Shown: positions 32,613 through 42,487, counted from the first letter of the stretch. The stretch is 64,000 nt of DNA from Lysobacterales bacterium (GCA_014946745.1 JADCRD010000001.1:620001-684000), one strand, 5' to 3'. The notes: generated by a model not told the origin, from the letters alone. Translations and numbers: made by a program.

Positions 32613-34400
32613 ATGTTCACCACCGTGCGTTCCGTTGTGCGCCCCCGCTTTCGTCTGCAGCGGGCGCTTCTCGCAGGTTTTGGTCTCTGCCTCTGTCTGC
32701 TGCTGTCGGCCGCGGCTGCGGCCGACAAGCCACCTTCCGAGCTGCCTGCGCCGGCCTTGATCGAGCTCACGCCGATGGAGCGCGACGGGCACCCCGAGGG
32801 CAATGCCCTGCTGAGGCTGGGGTTCGAGCAGCGTGAGCTGCTGCCGGACAGCATCGAGCTGGATGTCGACACCCAGCGCTTCGTGCTGAAGCGCGACGAG
32901 CGCGAGCCCCTGACCTTCGTCGGCATCATCAAGCTCGACTTCGATCGCTTCGCCGATGAGATTGAGCGTCGCGAAGCCTTGATCCGCGAGAGCGGCGAGC
33001 GTTCGGCGCCCCTGTTCGAGGGGCGCGAAATGCTGGGCGAGAAGGAGTTCCAGCGGCTCGATCCTCGTGAACTGAAGCTTGCCCGACTTGAGTCCCTGCC
33101 GCTGCGCATTCCGCGCGATGTCCTGCTGATGCCGCTGTCCTTCGTCGACCCGGCGCGCGAGCTGATGATCACCTCGACGGCCGTGGTGAACGACCCGACC
33201 CGGACTTTCGACATCTGCGGAAACAGCGGCAACCCCAACGGCGCCTGGACCTTCAAGACCCTGATGAGCAACATGGCCAACACGCCGCTCACTGGCGTGG
33301 ATCCGGCGGACTTCGTCGAGCGCTGGCTGCGCAGCTGGCAGGTCAACCACACGCTCAACAGCTTCGCGGTGCCGGCGCGCGGCAACATCGGTCCGCTGGT
33401 GCTGAACAGCTGGCCGCGCATCAACGGCAAGCTCGACTTGAATCGCTCGCCGTTCCGCCTGCTCGCCATCGTCAACCGTGTCGATCTGCGCGGCAACAGC
33501 GTGTACGGCGCCAGCAGCGCAGGCGAGGGCCGCTTCGTTTTCGGCGTGGTCAATCGCAACCTCAACGGTGGCTGTTCGACCACGCCGTTCACCGTGATCC
33601 TGGAGTACGGCGTTCCCGTTCGCGGCTGTTCGGCCGTGCGCAGCTACGGTCAGCAGTGGGCCGATCTGGGCGGCTTGGTGCTTGGCAGCGCCGCCTACAA
33701 CGCTGCGCTGCAGAGCATCACCGACCAGTTCACCAGCGCCAACGCGGCGCCCAACAAGCCCAACGGCAGCGCCATCAATCAGGTGCGCACCAACGAAAAC
33801 GCTTTGAATCCGCTGTGGGAGCTGCGCGAGTTCGTCCTGCAGCAGGGCAGCCCGCTGCTGCGCATCGTCTCGACCCAGCAGACCCCGCATCACACGCTCA
33901 ACAACGGCGGCCTGTTGGCGAACTACATCACGACCAATGCGGCGGCCATCGTCGCCGACGCGCATACGGTGCCGCCGCTGTGGCTTGGGCAACCCTTCCT
34001 GAGCGGATCCAACTTCAACTTCTCGGTGGCGAACGGCGCCGTCTGGAATGCGCCAGGCGTCGCCAACCAGCCGCGGCACAAATTCTCGCTGGCGACCTGC
34101 AATGCCTGCCATGGCGGTGAAGCCCGCGACAGCTCGGTGCCGGCGGACCTGCCCTTCGTGCACATCGGCGTGCGCCAGGCCGCGGCGACCAGTGCGCTGT
34201 CGAGGTTCCTGGTCGGCACTGGCAGCCTGTCCGCGCCCAGCACCTTCAACAAACCGGACCCGATCAACCTCGCGCCCGTGCGCCAGTTCGGTGATCTGCT
34301 GCGGCGGCAGCAGGACCTGGCCAACCTGACCGGCATGGACTGCAGCAGCGGCGGCTTCCTGCAGGATCTCCGCTTCGAGCCGCTGCGCATGGTGCACTGA
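32613..34400 (+). CDS. Large exported protein with one CxxCH haem motif
   Basis: 595 residues; CAGGAGA sits 5 nt before the ATG. An N-terminal hydrophobic region (LLAGFGLCLCLLLSAAAAAD) acts as a signal peptide. Residues from about 180 on form a large domain with repeated motifs such as NPNGAWTFKTLMSNMANTPL, SPFRLLAIVNRVDLRGNS and EGRFVFGVVNRNL, and near residue 495 it carries CNACHGGE, a c-type haem-binding site followed by an acidic residue. No signature of a known cytochrome, peroxidase or oxidase family was recognised. I expect a periplasmic monohaem protein, perhaps a redox enzyme. It is transcribed alone. Confidence 0.8.
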   Translation: MFTTVRSVVRPRFRLQRALLAGFGLCLCLLLSAAAAADKPPSELPAPALIELTPMERDGHPEGNALLRLGFEQRELLPDSIELDVDTQRFVLKRDEREPLTFVGIIKLDFDRFADEIERREALIRESGERSAPLFEGREMLGEKEFQRLDPRELKLARLESLPLRIPRDVLLMPLSFVDPARELMITSTAVVNDPTRTFDICGNSGNPNGAWTFKTLMSNMANTPLTGVDPADFVERWLRSWQVNHTLNSFAVPARGNIGPLVLNSWPRINGKLDLNRSPFRLLAIVNRVDLRGNSVYGASSAGEGRFVFGVVNRNLNGGCSTTPFTVILEYGVPVRGCSAVRSYGQQWADLGGLVLGSAAYNAALQSITDQFTSANAAPNKPNGSAINQVRTNENALNPLWELREFVLQQGSPLLRIVSTQQTPHHTLNNGGLLANYITTNAAAIVADAHTVPPLWLGQPFLSGSNFNFSVANGAVWNAPGVANQPRHKFSLATCNACHGGEARDSSVPADLPFVHIGVRQAAATSALSRFLVGTGSLSAPSTFNKPDPINLAPVRQFGDLLRRQQDLANLTGMDCSSGGFLQDLRFEPLRMVH

Positions 34401-34551
34401 GCCCTCTGGACTCGTGCTGCCGGTCGCATGCTTCTGTGCGCCCTTGCGCCCGCGGCGTCACCGCCTTGCGCGAACGCCGCGGGTTGCTGGCTCGGCGGAC
34501 TCCCCGCATCGCCGCGCGCGCCTTGACCCGCGCGCGCTGGTTGACGAAGCC

Positions 34552-35082
34552 TCAGGGCCGCAGCCAGCGACGCATGTGCGGATAGGCTTCGACGCCCGCG
34601 CTGCGGGCTTCCGCCGAACCGTAGGCCATGCCGGCCTGCATGAGTCCGTGCAGGCCATGATAGACGCCGCAGCCGAAGGTCATCGCCAGCGCCTCGCCGT
34701 GGCCGTGATAGCCGCCTGCGTGGAAGAGTTCGCGCGCGGACAGCCCCACCGCGCAGGCGGCGGCAAAAGCCCAGGCGATGGCCTCGGCCTCGCCGGCATG
34801 CGGCACCAGCTCACAGTCGTGCAGTGCGCCGTTCTGCTCGGGCCGGAGTGCGGCTGGCATCACCGCGAGGTGGCCGGCCTCGTGCAGCAGATCGCCCGGC
34901 CATGCCAGCGCGCTACGGTCGACCACGAGACCGCCCGCGCGAATGCACACGCCCGGCAGAAAGCCGGAGGTCGCGAGCGTCTCTTCGTCGACCCGCAGGC
35001 CGATCCCGCGCAGGAACGCGATCAGGCGATCGGTCAGGGCCTCGTTGGGGTTCGTCGCGGCACAGGCTTGGAAGGCGGACAT
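34552..35082 (-). CDS. Hypothetical zincin-like protein with HExxH
   Basis: 176 residues from the ATG at 35082; a start at 35157 would add 25 low-complexity residues and cannot be excluded. The motif HEAGH (in WPGDLLHEAGHLAVMPAALR) is a zinc-metallopeptidase signature, and a downstream Glu/His region (EAEAIAWAFAAACAVG, FHAGGYHGHGEAL) could supply a third ligand. There is no signal peptide or membrane segment. I do not recognise the family. It ends facing the CxxCH-protein gene and its start faces the phosphatase gene. Confidence 0.65.
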   Translation of the reverse strand: MSAFQACAATNPNEALTDRLIAFLRGIGLRVDEETLATSGFLPGVCIRAGGLVVDRSALAWPGDLLHEAGHLAVMPAALRPEQNGALHDCELVPHAGEAEAIAWAFAAACAVGLSARELFHAGGYHGHGEALAMTFGCGVYHGLHGLMQAGMAYGSAEARSAGVEAYPHMRRWLRP

Positions 35083-35336
35083 GCGCCGAAGCAGGCGGTT
35101 TGGGTCGACCGATTGTGCGCTAAGCGGCGGTGCGAGGGTGGTGGCCGTTCTTGGCATGCCGCGCAGCAAGGCCAGCGAAGACGCGCTCTTCGAACCGCGC
35201 GCAGCCCACGGCCCGCGCGATACGCGGGCCAGACCCGGCCGCGCGGTCCCGGCTCGCGCTGTCATATTTCTGCGGTGGTGGATGTCATCGTAGATGTGCA
35301 CGATGCGCGGTTTCGTCCGAAACATCCGGTGACCGC

Positions 35337-36623
35337 ATGCGTCCTGTTCGATTTCTTCCGCTCGCTGCTGCGCTGTGTGCGCTGGCTCCGTTCGCCGCTG
35401 CGCAGGCCGCCGGCAGCGCGATCTTCCTGCACCCCGACGGCATGGGCGCCAACACCTGGATGGCGACGCGTCTGTACACCGTGGGTGTCGATGGGCGTCT
35501 GGCCTGGGACCGCTTGCCGCAGGTGGCGCTGTACGTCGGGCCCACGCTGGATGCGGTGAACCAGAGTTCGAATGCCGGCGCCACCACCCACGCCTGGGGG
35601 CTGCGGGTGGATCTGGATGCCTACGGCACGCTGCGCGGCGAGCCGCTGACGCGCTCGGCCTCGGGGTTCGCGGGCAGCCTGATGCGCGAAGCCAAGGCCG
35701 CCGGCAAACGCATCGCCATCGTCAATTCGTCCAGCCTCACCGAGCCCGGCACCGGCGCCTTTCTGGCGCGCGTGCCGAACCGCGATGATGAGGCCGAGAT
35801 CGCGGCGCAGATCCTCGCCGCGCAGCCCGATGTCGCGCTGGGCGGCGGTGAGATGTTCTTCCTGCCGAAGGGCGTCACCGGGCGCCACGGCGAGGGCGTG
35901 CGCGAGGACGGCCGCAACCTCGTCGAAGAGGCGCGCGCTGCGGGCTACACCGTGGTCTTTTCTGCCGAGGAGCTTGCGGCCGTGCCGGTGGGTACGCCGC
36001 GGCTGCTCGGCCTGTTCGCCGCCGAGGAAACCTTCAACGAGGCCGATGAAGCCACGCTGGCCGCCCAGAAGCGGCCGAACTTCCAGCCGCAGGCGCCGCG
36101 CTTCGATGTGATGATCGCCGCCGCGCTGAAGCAGCTGGCCGACAGCCCCAAGGGCTATCTACTGGTGGGCAACGAGGAGGCCACTGACAATCTGTCGGGC
36201 GAGAACAACGCGCCTGCCACGCTCGATGCGGCCCAGGGCGCGGATCGCGCCATTGCGATTGCGCTGGAGCAGGCGGCGCGCGATCCCGGCCTGACCGTGA
36301 TCGTCGCGTCCGACTCCGACAACGGCGGCATGAACGCCACCAGCGATGACCTCGACGAGCTGCCGCGCCCCTTGCCCCAAGTCACCGAGAACGGCTCGCC
36401 CCTGGACAGCGATGGCGGCAAGCCCTTCCTCACCCCGCCGGACCGCCACGGCCAGCGCCTGCCCTTCTACATCACCTGGGCCTCCCTGAGCGACAGCGCC
36501 GGCGGCACGGTGGTACGTGGCATGGGGCCAGGCGCCCAGCGCATCGAAGGCACCGTCGATGCGAGCACCGTGTTCCATGCCCTGCATGCCGGCCTGTTCG
36601 GCGGCGGAAAAGCCGTCGAGTAA
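35337..36623 (+). CDS. Alkaline-phosphatase-family protein with non-standard nucleophile region
   Basis: 428 residues from the ATG at 35337, with a signal peptide (MRPVRFLPLAAALCALAPFA). The alkaline phosphatase fold is suggested by a metal-site strand with HPDGMG (32-37), the later GGGEMFFLP, VGNEEATDNLSGENN and an SDSDNGG metal-binding region. At the usual nucleophile position it reads SSNAGATTHAWG (77-88) instead of the standard DSA.SAT pattern: the Ser is kept but the preceding Asp is replaced by Ser. It may therefore bind fewer metals or act on another phosphoester or sulfate. It probably lies in the periplasm. The gene is alone and ends before a convergent hairpin. Confidence 0.78.
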   Translation: MRPVRFLPLAAALCALAPFAAAQAAGSAIFLHPDGMGANTWMATRLYTVGVDGRLAWDRLPQVALYVGPTLDAVNQSSNAGATTHAWGLRVDLDAYGTLRGEPLTRSASGFAGSLMREAKAAGKRIAIVNSSSLTEPGTGAFLARVPNRDDEAEIAAQILAAQPDVALGGGEMFFLPKGVTGRHGEGVREDGRNLVEEARAAGYTVVFSAEELAAVPVGTPRLLGLFAAEETFNEADEATLAAQKRPNFQPQAPRFDVMIAAALKQLADSPKGYLLVGNEEATDNLSGENNAPATLDAAQGADRAIAIALEQAARDPGLTVIVASDSDNGGMNATSDDLDELPRPLPQVTENGSPLDSDGGKPFLTPPDRHGQRLPFYITWASLSDSAGGTVVRGMGPGAQRIEGTVDASTVFHALHAGLFGGGKAVE

Positions 36624-36635
36624 AGCGCTGGTGAG

Positions 36636-36666
36636 GGAGCGAGGCGACCTGCGTCGACCTCGCTCC
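36636..36666. terminator. Hairpin between convergent genes
   Basis: GGAGCGAGG (36636-36644) pairs with CCTCGCTCC (36658-36666), with an inner CGAC/GTCG and a single bulged A. The element lies in the 51-bp gap between the phosphatase gene and the convergent gene ending at 36675, so it can serve both as a stop signal. There is no T tract. Confidence 0.5.
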
Positions 36667-36674
36667 GCTCGCGC

Positions 36675-37529
36675 TCACTCCTCGCTCGGGAAGTAGAACT
36701 CCTCGCCCTCGGAGATCACCCCCATGCGCTCGAACCAGTCCGGCCCGAGCGCGCTCTGCAGCGGCCCGGTGCAGGGCAGGGTGGCGATGGCTTTGCCGTC
36801 GCGTTCGACCTGTACACCCTCAAGTTCCAAGGTTTCGCCGTTGGTACCCCAGCGGCCGATGCCGCTGTAGACCACGTAGGCATAGGCCCCGTTGTAGAAG
36901 CGCAGCCAGCTGCCGCCGCCGCCGGAGAACGCAGTGGATTCGCCGCGCGAGGCCAAACGCGGCACGGCACTATGTGGGGGCAGAGCCAGCTCGGGTGGCG
37001 CGCTGCCGTCCGCCAGGCCAAAGCGGTACTGCAGCGAGCCCGACACGTTGGAGGCATCGGCCGAGGCGCAGACCGAGACCCGCTTGGCGCCGATCGCGCA
37101 GTCGAAAGCGATCGATTCGTCGGGCGCACACAGCGAGCCGGCTGCCGGCGCGGTCATGCCGCTCAGCACCCGCGCCGCGGTCACCAGCACCACCTGATCG
37201 CTTTCGCCGCAGTCGACGTCGCCCTGGCAGGACTCGGCCAGCACGTTCTCTACCGAGTAACTGAGCTGCAGGCGCTGGTCGATCAGCGAGGGGTCTTCGC
37301 ACAGCTCGAACACCGCGGACTCGTGGAAGGTTTCACCGGTGTCGGATTCCAGCGTCAGATAGCAGCTGACATCGCCGCTGACGGCCTCGCGCAGCACGCC
37401 TGCGCTCTGCTTGATCTCACCGTTGATGCGCAGGGTGTCGGCCAGAGCCGGCAGTGCGCCGAGGCTTGCCAGAGCCAGCGCGAGGCGGGCCGCACAAAGT
37501 GTCGAAGCTAGGGGGCGGCGTCGGGGCAT
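36675..37529 (-). CDS. Exported Cys-rich protein of unknown function
   Basis: 284 residues from the ATG at 37529, with a signal peptide ending near PALAD. The mature protein starts TLRINGEIKQSAGVLREAVS, contains at least eight Cys spread through the first 170 residues (for example DVSCYLTLE, FELCEDP, ESCQGDVDCGES, SLCAPDE, FDCAIGAK, SVCASAD) and a C-terminal part with GGGGSWLRFYNGAYAYVVYS. Disulfide bonding in the periplasm or outside is likely. No family recognised. It is convergent with the phosphatase gene. Confidence 0.7.
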   Translation of the reverse strand: MPRRRPLASTLCAARLALALASLGALPALADTLRINGEIKQSAGVLREAVSGDVSCYLTLESDTGETFHESAVFELCEDPSLIDQRLQLSYSVENVLAESCQGDVDCGESDQVVLVTAARVLSGMTAPAAGSLCAPDESIAFDCAIGAKRVSVCASADASNVSGSLQYRFGLADGSAPPELALPPHSAVPRLASRGESTAFSGGGGSWLRFYNGAYAYVVYSGIGRWGTNGETLELEGVQVERDGKAIATLPCTGPLQSALGPDWFERMGVISEGEEFYFPSEE

Positions 37530-37688
37530 ACAGATCTCGTCGTCGGGCGAGCGCGAGCCGCGCTCAAGTCGGGGCGCGCGAGCATAGCCAACCCGGTCCG
37601 GATTAGCCCCAACCGGTGACGGGAAGATTTGCGCAGCGCGCACCGGCGATCAGGGCTGCGCGGTCCGGCACAGCCGTGGCGCCCTGCT

Positions 37689-37712
37689 CCGCGAGCGCTG
37701 AGGCGCTCGCGG
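37689..37712. repeat. Strong GC hairpin in a gene-free spacer
   Basis: A perfect 10-bp stem CCGCGAGCGC / GCGCTCGCGG with loop TGAG, 160 bp upstream of the nearest start (37529 on the minus strand) and 271 bp before the next (37983). No gene ends beside it, so it is not an obvious terminator. The 453-bp spacer 37530-37982 otherwise holds an AT-rich stretch from 37878 that is the likely promoter of the gene at 37983. Confidence 0.4.
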
Positions 37713-37906
37713 GTGCCGCACCGGCCCGGTTCGCTGACGGTGGATCCGGTTTTCGGCGTTCCGGGCCATGGGCGCCCAGGCCACCCCGATCGCTGGCGGC
37801 CTCGACGATCGGGACCGTCGGGGCGAGCGCTCGCGGACCCGGCGTCCAGTTCGGCAAGCGCCGGAGATCCGTCGCGGTCAAAAAAAGCTCGAAAAAGACG
37901 ATCAAA

Positions 37907-37918
37907 ACAATCGATTGT
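37907..37918. promoter_or_regulatory. 12-bp palindrome in the AT-rich upstream region
   Basis: ACAATCGATTGT is a perfect palindrome inside the AT-rich stretch (about 37878-37935) that precedes the exported protein gene at 37983. It may be an operator; at 12 bp it could also arise by chance. Confidence 0.3.
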
Positions 37919-37982
37919 AGTCACAAGTGAGATATGGAACGCGCTTTGCATGCGATCCAAATCGCAAGCGAGGAGCCGCGTC

Positions 37983-38789
37983 ATGCCCAGAACCCTGCTG
38001 TCTTCTCTCGCCCGCGGCGGAGCGCTCTGCGCCTTCGCTCTGCTGCCCTTGGCCGGCCACGCGCAGCCAGCGAGCCCGATCGCCACCGACCGCCCCGACT
38101 TCGTGGAGTCGAGCCGGAGCGTCGGCTCTGGCCGCTGGCAGATCGAAACCAGCGTTGCCTTCGAGCGCGACAGCGAAGACGGCCTGCGCGCGGAAGTCTT
38201 CGCCACTCCAACCCTGCTGCGGATCGGTCTCGGCGAGCACTGGGAGGCCCGGTTCGAGACGGACGGCTGGCTCGACGCCCGATTGCGTGCCGGCCCGTTC
38301 CGCGAAGACCTGGACGGCTTCGCCGATCTCGCTCTGGGCCTCAAGTACGCGCTGCCCGAGCCCACTGGCGCCGGCCCTGCACAGGCCTGGCTCTTCCATC
38401 TCGATCTGCCCAGCGGTGACCGCGCGTTCCGCGGCGAGGGCGTGCGCCCCTCGCTGCGCTGGGTCGGCGAATGGTCGCTGTCCGAAGACTGGTCGCTCGG
38501 CCTGATGCCCGGCGTGGTGCTCGACGACGACGGCGATGACGATTACGCCGCCGGCATCTTCGGCGTGGTGGTGGGGCGGGCCTGGTCGCCGACCTTCCGC
38601 AGTTTCGCCGAGCTTGCGCTGCCGCAGATCGCGAGTTCGAAGCACGGCGGCACCGAGGCCTATCTCGATCTGGGCGCCGCCTGGCTGCTCAGCCCCGACC
38701 TTCAGCTCGATACCGCGTTTGCCCTGGGACTGAACGATCGCAGCGTCGATAGCGCGATCACCGTCGGCCTGTCGGTGCGCTGGCCCTGA
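37983..38789 (+). CDS. Exported beta-barrel-like protein (MetA-pathway/transporter-like family)
   Basis: 268 residues from the ATG at 37983, preceded by GAGGAG at a good distance; the frame extends upstream without protein character. A signal peptide ends at GHAQP. The start of the mature part, IATDRPDFVESSRSVGSGRW, then many alternating amphipathic strands (QIETSVAFERD, HWEARFETDGWLD, AWLFHLDLPSGD) and the C-terminal ITVGLSVRWP with a final aromatic-Pro fit an outer-membrane beta-barrel of the family often annotated as transporter or phenol-degradation MetA-like. The function is unknown. It stands 79 bp before the chemotaxis receptor. Confidence 0.72.
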   Translation: MPRTLLSSLARGGALCAFALLPLAGHAQPASPIATDRPDFVESSRSVGSGRWQIETSVAFERDSEDGLRAEVFATPTLLRIGLGEHWEARFETDGWLDARLRAGPFREDLDGFADLALGLKYALPEPTGAGPAQAWLFHLDLPSGDRAFRGEGVRPSLRWVGEWSLSEDWSLGLMPGVVLDDDGDDDYAAGIFGVVVGRAWSPTFRSFAELALPQIASSKHGGTEAYLDLGAAWLLSPDLQLDTAFALGLNDRSVDSAITVGLSVRWP

Positions 38790-38867
38790 GCCACGTGCCC
38801 GGGTGTTTCTGCCGGATCGCCATGGCCCCAGGCGTCCCTCGCTTCTTCCCCTGCTTCGGAGCCCCAG

Positions 38868-41060
38868 ATGAGCCTTCGCAATAGGTTGTTCCTGCTCGCG
38901 CTGGCGGGCTTTCTTGGCGCGCTGCTGATCGGTCTGCTGGGCCTGTGGGGCCAGCAGCGTCTGGTGGAGGGCTCGGAAGCGCAGGTGCGGACCTCGGCGC
39001 TGCTGCGTAACCAGCTTGAAGCCGACATGATGCACGACGCCATCAAGGCCGACGTGCTGGAGGCGGCTCTCGCCCAGCAGTCCGGTCGGGCTGAAGCGCT
39101 GGAAGCCGCTCGCCTCGGCTACGAGGAGCACGCCGCGTGGATGCGCAGGGTGTTGGACGACAACGCCGCGCACGCCACCGAACAAGCGCTGGTCGACGCC
39201 ATCGCGCGCGTGCGGCCGGTGGTGGATGCCTATCTGCAGAACGCCAGCGCGCAGCTGCAGTCGGTGTTGGCGGGTGGCGTTCCTGACTTCACCGCGTTCG
39301 AAGGGGCGTACGACAACCTTGCGATCGTGATGGAAGCGCTGAGCGAGGAGATCGAACGCGAGGTGGCGCAGCTGTCGACGCAGGCCAGCGCGCTGTCGAG
39401 TCAGGTGCGCACCGTGCAGCTGGCCTTGATTCTCAGCGCCGCGCTGGTGATGGCTGCCCTCGGGCTGTGGATCGTCGGCAGCGTGCGCCGCGACATCGGC
39501 GGTGAGCCGGTGCTGGCGGCCAAGGCCACCGCGCGCATCGCCGCCGGCGATCTGGATACGCCGATCGGTGCGCCTGCGGGCGACACCCGCAGCATCCTCG
39601 CGCGCCTGCAGGACATGCAGGCCCGCCTGCGTCAGCGTTTGGCCGAAGAGCGCGCCGAAGCAGCCAGCAATCTGCGGGTGGTCCGCGCGCTCGACAGCAG
39701 CTCGACGGCGGTGATGATCGCCGACGCCGAACGCCGCATCGTCTACGTGAATCCTGCGGTGGTGGCCATCCTGCGCGAACAGGCGCCAGAGCTGCGCGGG
39801 CAGTTCCCGGACTTCGATCCGGACCGGCTGCTGGGCCAGAGCATCGACGCCTTCCACGCCCGGCCGGGCCATCAGAAGTCCCTTCTGGAAGGCTTGCGGC
39901 AGGTGCATCGCACCCAGATCCAGGTCGGTGCGGCGCACTTCTTTCTGTCCGCGAACACCGTGCGCGACGCCAGCGATCAGGTGCTCGGCTATGTCGTCGA
40001 GTGGCGCGACCGCACCCACGACGTGCGCGTCGAACGTGAGATCGCCGGTCTGGTGGAAGCCGCCATGCGCGGCGAACTGGCTGCCCGCATCGATTCGCAG
40101 CGACTGCAGGGCTTCCATCGCACGGTGGGTGAGGGGCTGAACCGCTTGCTCGATGAGCTGCAGCCCAGTATCGAAGCCTTCGGCGGCGCCTTCCGGGCGC
40201 TGGCCAAGGGCGACCTGCGGCATCGCATCGAGCGTTCCATGCAGGGCACTTTCGGGCAGCTGCGCGACGACGCCAACAGCACCTCGGCGCGGCTGGCGGA
40301 TCTGATCGGCGCCATCCAGGACGCGGTGACCCAGGTCCACGGCGCAGCGGTCGAGATCGCCGCAGGCAATCAGGATCTGGGTGCCCGCACCGAGCAGCAG
40401 GCCGCGAACCTCGAAGAGACGGCCGCGTCGATGGAGGAGCTGACCAGTACCGTGCGCGCGAACGCCGACGGTGCTGCCGAAGCGCAGGGGCTGGTGCAGA
40501 AAGCCGCCGCCACAGCGGGGCGCGGCGGTACCGAAGTGCGCGCGGTGGTCGAGTCGATGAATCGCATCGCGGCCGACTCGCGGCGCATGCACGACATCAT
40601 CTCGACGATCGATGGCATCGCTTTCCAGACCAACATCCTCGCCTTGAACGCCGCGGTCGAGGCCGCGCGAGCCGGTGACCAGGGCCGCGGCTTCGCGGTG
40701 GTCGCCGGCGAAGTGCGCACGCTGGCGCAGCGTTCCGCCGCGGCTGCCCGCGAGATCAAGTCGCTGATCTCGGAGTCGATCGCGCGCATCGAGGCCGGCG
40801 CGGAGCAGGTGCATGTCGCGGGCGACACCATCGACGGTGTGGTCGGTTCGGTGCAGCGTGTCGCCGCACTGATGGCGGACATCGCCCGCGCTTCGTCCGA
40901 ACAGGCCAGCGGCATCAGTCAGGTGGGGCAGACCATCTCCGCGCTCGACGATGCGACCCAGCAGAACGCGTCCCTGGTGGAAGAGGCAACGGCCGCGGCG
41001 CAATCGCTGGAGTTCCAGTCCAGCAACCTGTCCAAACTCGCGGCCAGTTTCCGGCGCTAG
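38868..41060 (+). CDS. Methyl-accepting chemotaxis protein with HAMP and PAS domains
   Basis: 730 residues. TM1 (about 6-26) and TM2 (about 186-206) flank a helical periplasmic four-helix-bundle-like sensor. A HAMP segment ([20 protein letters not shown]) follows, then a PAS domain (about 270-390, [20 protein letters not shown]), and the signalling hairpin [20 protein letters not shown] with the conserved [12 protein letters not shown]. There is no C-terminal CheR/CheB docking pentapeptide, as it ends ASFRR. The receptor would send environmental and internal redox or ligand signals to CheA. No other che genes are in the window. Confidence 0.92.
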   Translation: MSLRNRLFLLALAGFLGALLIGLLGLWGQQRLVEGSEAQVRTSALLRNQLEADMMHDAIKADVLEAALAQQSGRAEALEAARLGYEEHAAWMRRVLDDNAAHATEQALVDAIARVRPVVDAYLQNASAQLQSVLAGGVPDFTAFEGAYDNLAIVMEALSEEIEREVAQLSTQASALSSQVRTVQLALILSAALVMAALGLWIVGSVRRDIGGEPVLAAKATARIAAGDLDTPIGAPAGDTRSILARLQDMQARLRQRLAEERAEAASNLRVVRALDSSSTAVMIADAERRIVYVNPAVVAILREQAPELRGQFPDFDPDRLLGQSIDAFHARPGHQKSLLEGLRQVHRTQIQVGAAHFFLSANTVRDASDQVLGYVVEWRDRTHDVRVEREIAGLVEAAMRGELAARIDSQRLQGFHRTVGEGLNRLLDELQPSIEAFGGAFRALAKGDLRHRIERSMQGTFGQLRDDANSTSARLADLIGAIQDAVTQVHGAAVEIAAGNQDLGARTEQQAANLEETAASMEELTSTVRANADGAAEAQGLVQKAAATAGRGGTEVRAVVESMNRIAADSRRMHDIISTIDGIAFQTNILALNAAVEAARAGDQGRGFAVVAGEVRTLAQRSAAAAREIKSLISESIARIEAGAEQVHVAGDTIDGVVGSVQRVAALMADIARASSEQASGISQVGQTISALDDATQQNASLVEEATAAAQSLEFQSSNLSKLAASFRR

Positions 41061-41182
41061 CTGCTCGCCTGCCTCGAAGACCGCCGGCGGTCAGTGGCCG
41101 CCTGAGCGCCGCTGCGCATGTTTTCGAGAGTCGCCTCGATCCCGGCCCTCGTCGGTGCCTTGCATCGTGCGCTCGCGCTGCG

Positions 41183-41208
41183 CGCCCTGCCCAGCGGTGG
41201 GCAGGGCG
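41183..41208. terminator. 11-bp hairpin after the chemotaxis receptor
   Basis: A perfect stem CGCCCTGCCCA / TGGGCAGGGCG with loop GCGG lies 122 bp past the receptor stop. It has no T tract, so termination is only possible. The remaining spacer to 41417 shows no gene. Confidence 0.4.
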
Positions 41209-41417
41209 TGCAGCACCGATACGCTTTCGATACACATCCGCAGCAGTCCCCCGCGCTCTGATTGTCTAGCGTGTGTCGCACCCGCGCCGAAGCGATCCGA
41301 CCCTGCGCCGAGGGCGAGCCTGAAGAATTCAGCCTCGCCGCGCGTCGTCGAGGGCGCGCCCGCGGATCAAGCCGGGGATGAACTGGATCAGCGCGGACCC
41401 AATCACAGGGAGGATCT

Positions 41418-42371
41418 ATGACACCCAGAGTTCTACTTGCACTCGCCACACTCGTCGCCCCGCTGTTCGGGCCGCAGGCCGAAGCCGCCCCGCGCATCGA
41501 TGACATCCAACGCGTGCTGCCCAATGGCCAGCTGACCCGCGAGATACCCGCGGGCGAGACCGTCACGCTGCGGATCAGCGGTGTCTGGACCGACAGCTGT
41601 ACGCCGAGCGTGCTGAGCTTCGAGCGCAGCGGTCAGGGCCGTTTGCTGAACTTGTTCTGGGACCGCGCGGCCTTGATCTACTGCCTTTCGGCGCTCACCC
41701 CCTTCACCCGCGACATCCCGAACGTGCGCTTCGATGAAGCCGAGATTGGCGCGCTGCCGATCACGGTGGTCAACAGTCACCAGTCGCTGCCCTTGCCGGA
41801 TGGCACCGTCGTCGCCCCGGTGCAGGGATCGACCACGATGCCGCAGTTCGAAATCGCCATCCAGGCGCCGGTCGACAGGCAAGTGACGCACTGGCCCACC
41901 GCGCGCCAGCCGCCAGCCGGGGTGTTCCCGGTCACGGCGCAGTACGACCTGAGCGGCGCCTGGTACTCGCCGCAGCAGTCGGGCAGCGGTCTGCTGCTAA
42001 AGCACGAGCGCCGCAAGTCCGGTTCCAGCACGATCGACAGCCTGTGGGGCAGCTGGTCCAACTTTGCCACCGACGGCAGCAGCCAGTGGCATGTGTTCTC
42101 CGAGACGTACTGGGCCTCGCCGACGCGACTGCTGGGCCGCGTGCTGCGCGCCGAGGCCGAGGCCGTCGCCTGTACCGCACAGTTCCCCAACCCCGGGTGC
42201 AACTTCGCGGCGCGCGCCGCCCGTGAGGTCAAGATCGTCGGCATCTTCGAGATCACGGTGCACGGCCCGGACGAACTGACGCTCACCATCGACGACTCCG
42301 GCACGCCCCTGCTGCTCGGCATGACGCAGCCACCGGTGCAGGGCTACAGCGTGCGGCTGCGCAGGCTGTAA
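41418..42371 (+). CDS. Exported protein with a WYxPxxSG-type beta domain
   Basis: 317 residues; a strong GGGAGGA site lies 5 nt before the ATG. A signal peptide ends near AEAAP. The C-terminal half begins with the motif DLSGAWYSPQQSGSGLLLKH, a pattern that recurs in many exported proteins of Lysobacterales (a W-Y/W-N-P...SG-x-G repeat). The N-terminal half is a mixed beta domain with two Cys (DSCTPSVLS, IYCLSAL). The protein ends GYSVRLRRL and lacks the GFE ending. It stands alone, upstream of the AraC regulator. The function is unknown. Confidence 0.75.
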   Translation: MTPRVLLALATLVAPLFGPQAEAAPRIDDIQRVLPNGQLTREIPAGETVTLRISGVWTDSCTPSVLSFERSGQGRLLNLFWDRAALIYCLSALTPFTRDIPNVRFDEAEIGALPITVVNSHQSLPLPDGTVVAPVQGSTTMPQFEIAIQAPVDRQVTHWPTARQPPAGVFPVTAQYDLSGAWYSPQQSGSGLLLKHERRKSGSSTIDSLWGSWSNFATDGSSQWHVFSETYWASPTRLLGRVLRAEAEAVACTAQFPNPGCNFAARAAREVKIVGIFEITVHGPDELTLTIDDSGTPLLLGMTQPPVQGYSVRLRRL

Positions 42372-42487
42372 AGCGCGCCGTCATTCGCTTCCGCCGCTAC
42401 GGCGGTGCATGCGCGCCTGTGCGCTGAACAGCCGCAGGCGCGCCGCTTATGCTGTGCGCTTCGCAACCGGTGTGCAGCCTTGGCCTG

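Noticed and set aside
32559-34397. A 612-residue minus-strand frame opposite the CxxCH protein
   Set aside because: The plus-strand frame has a strong ribosome-binding site, a signal peptide and a haem motif; the minus frame has none.
37902-41003. A 1033-residue open frame on the minus strand
   Set aside because: It lies antisense to the chemotaxis receptor and the upstream exported protein; the sequence is His/Arg/Gln-rich with no domain, typical of a shadow frame in GC-rich DNA.
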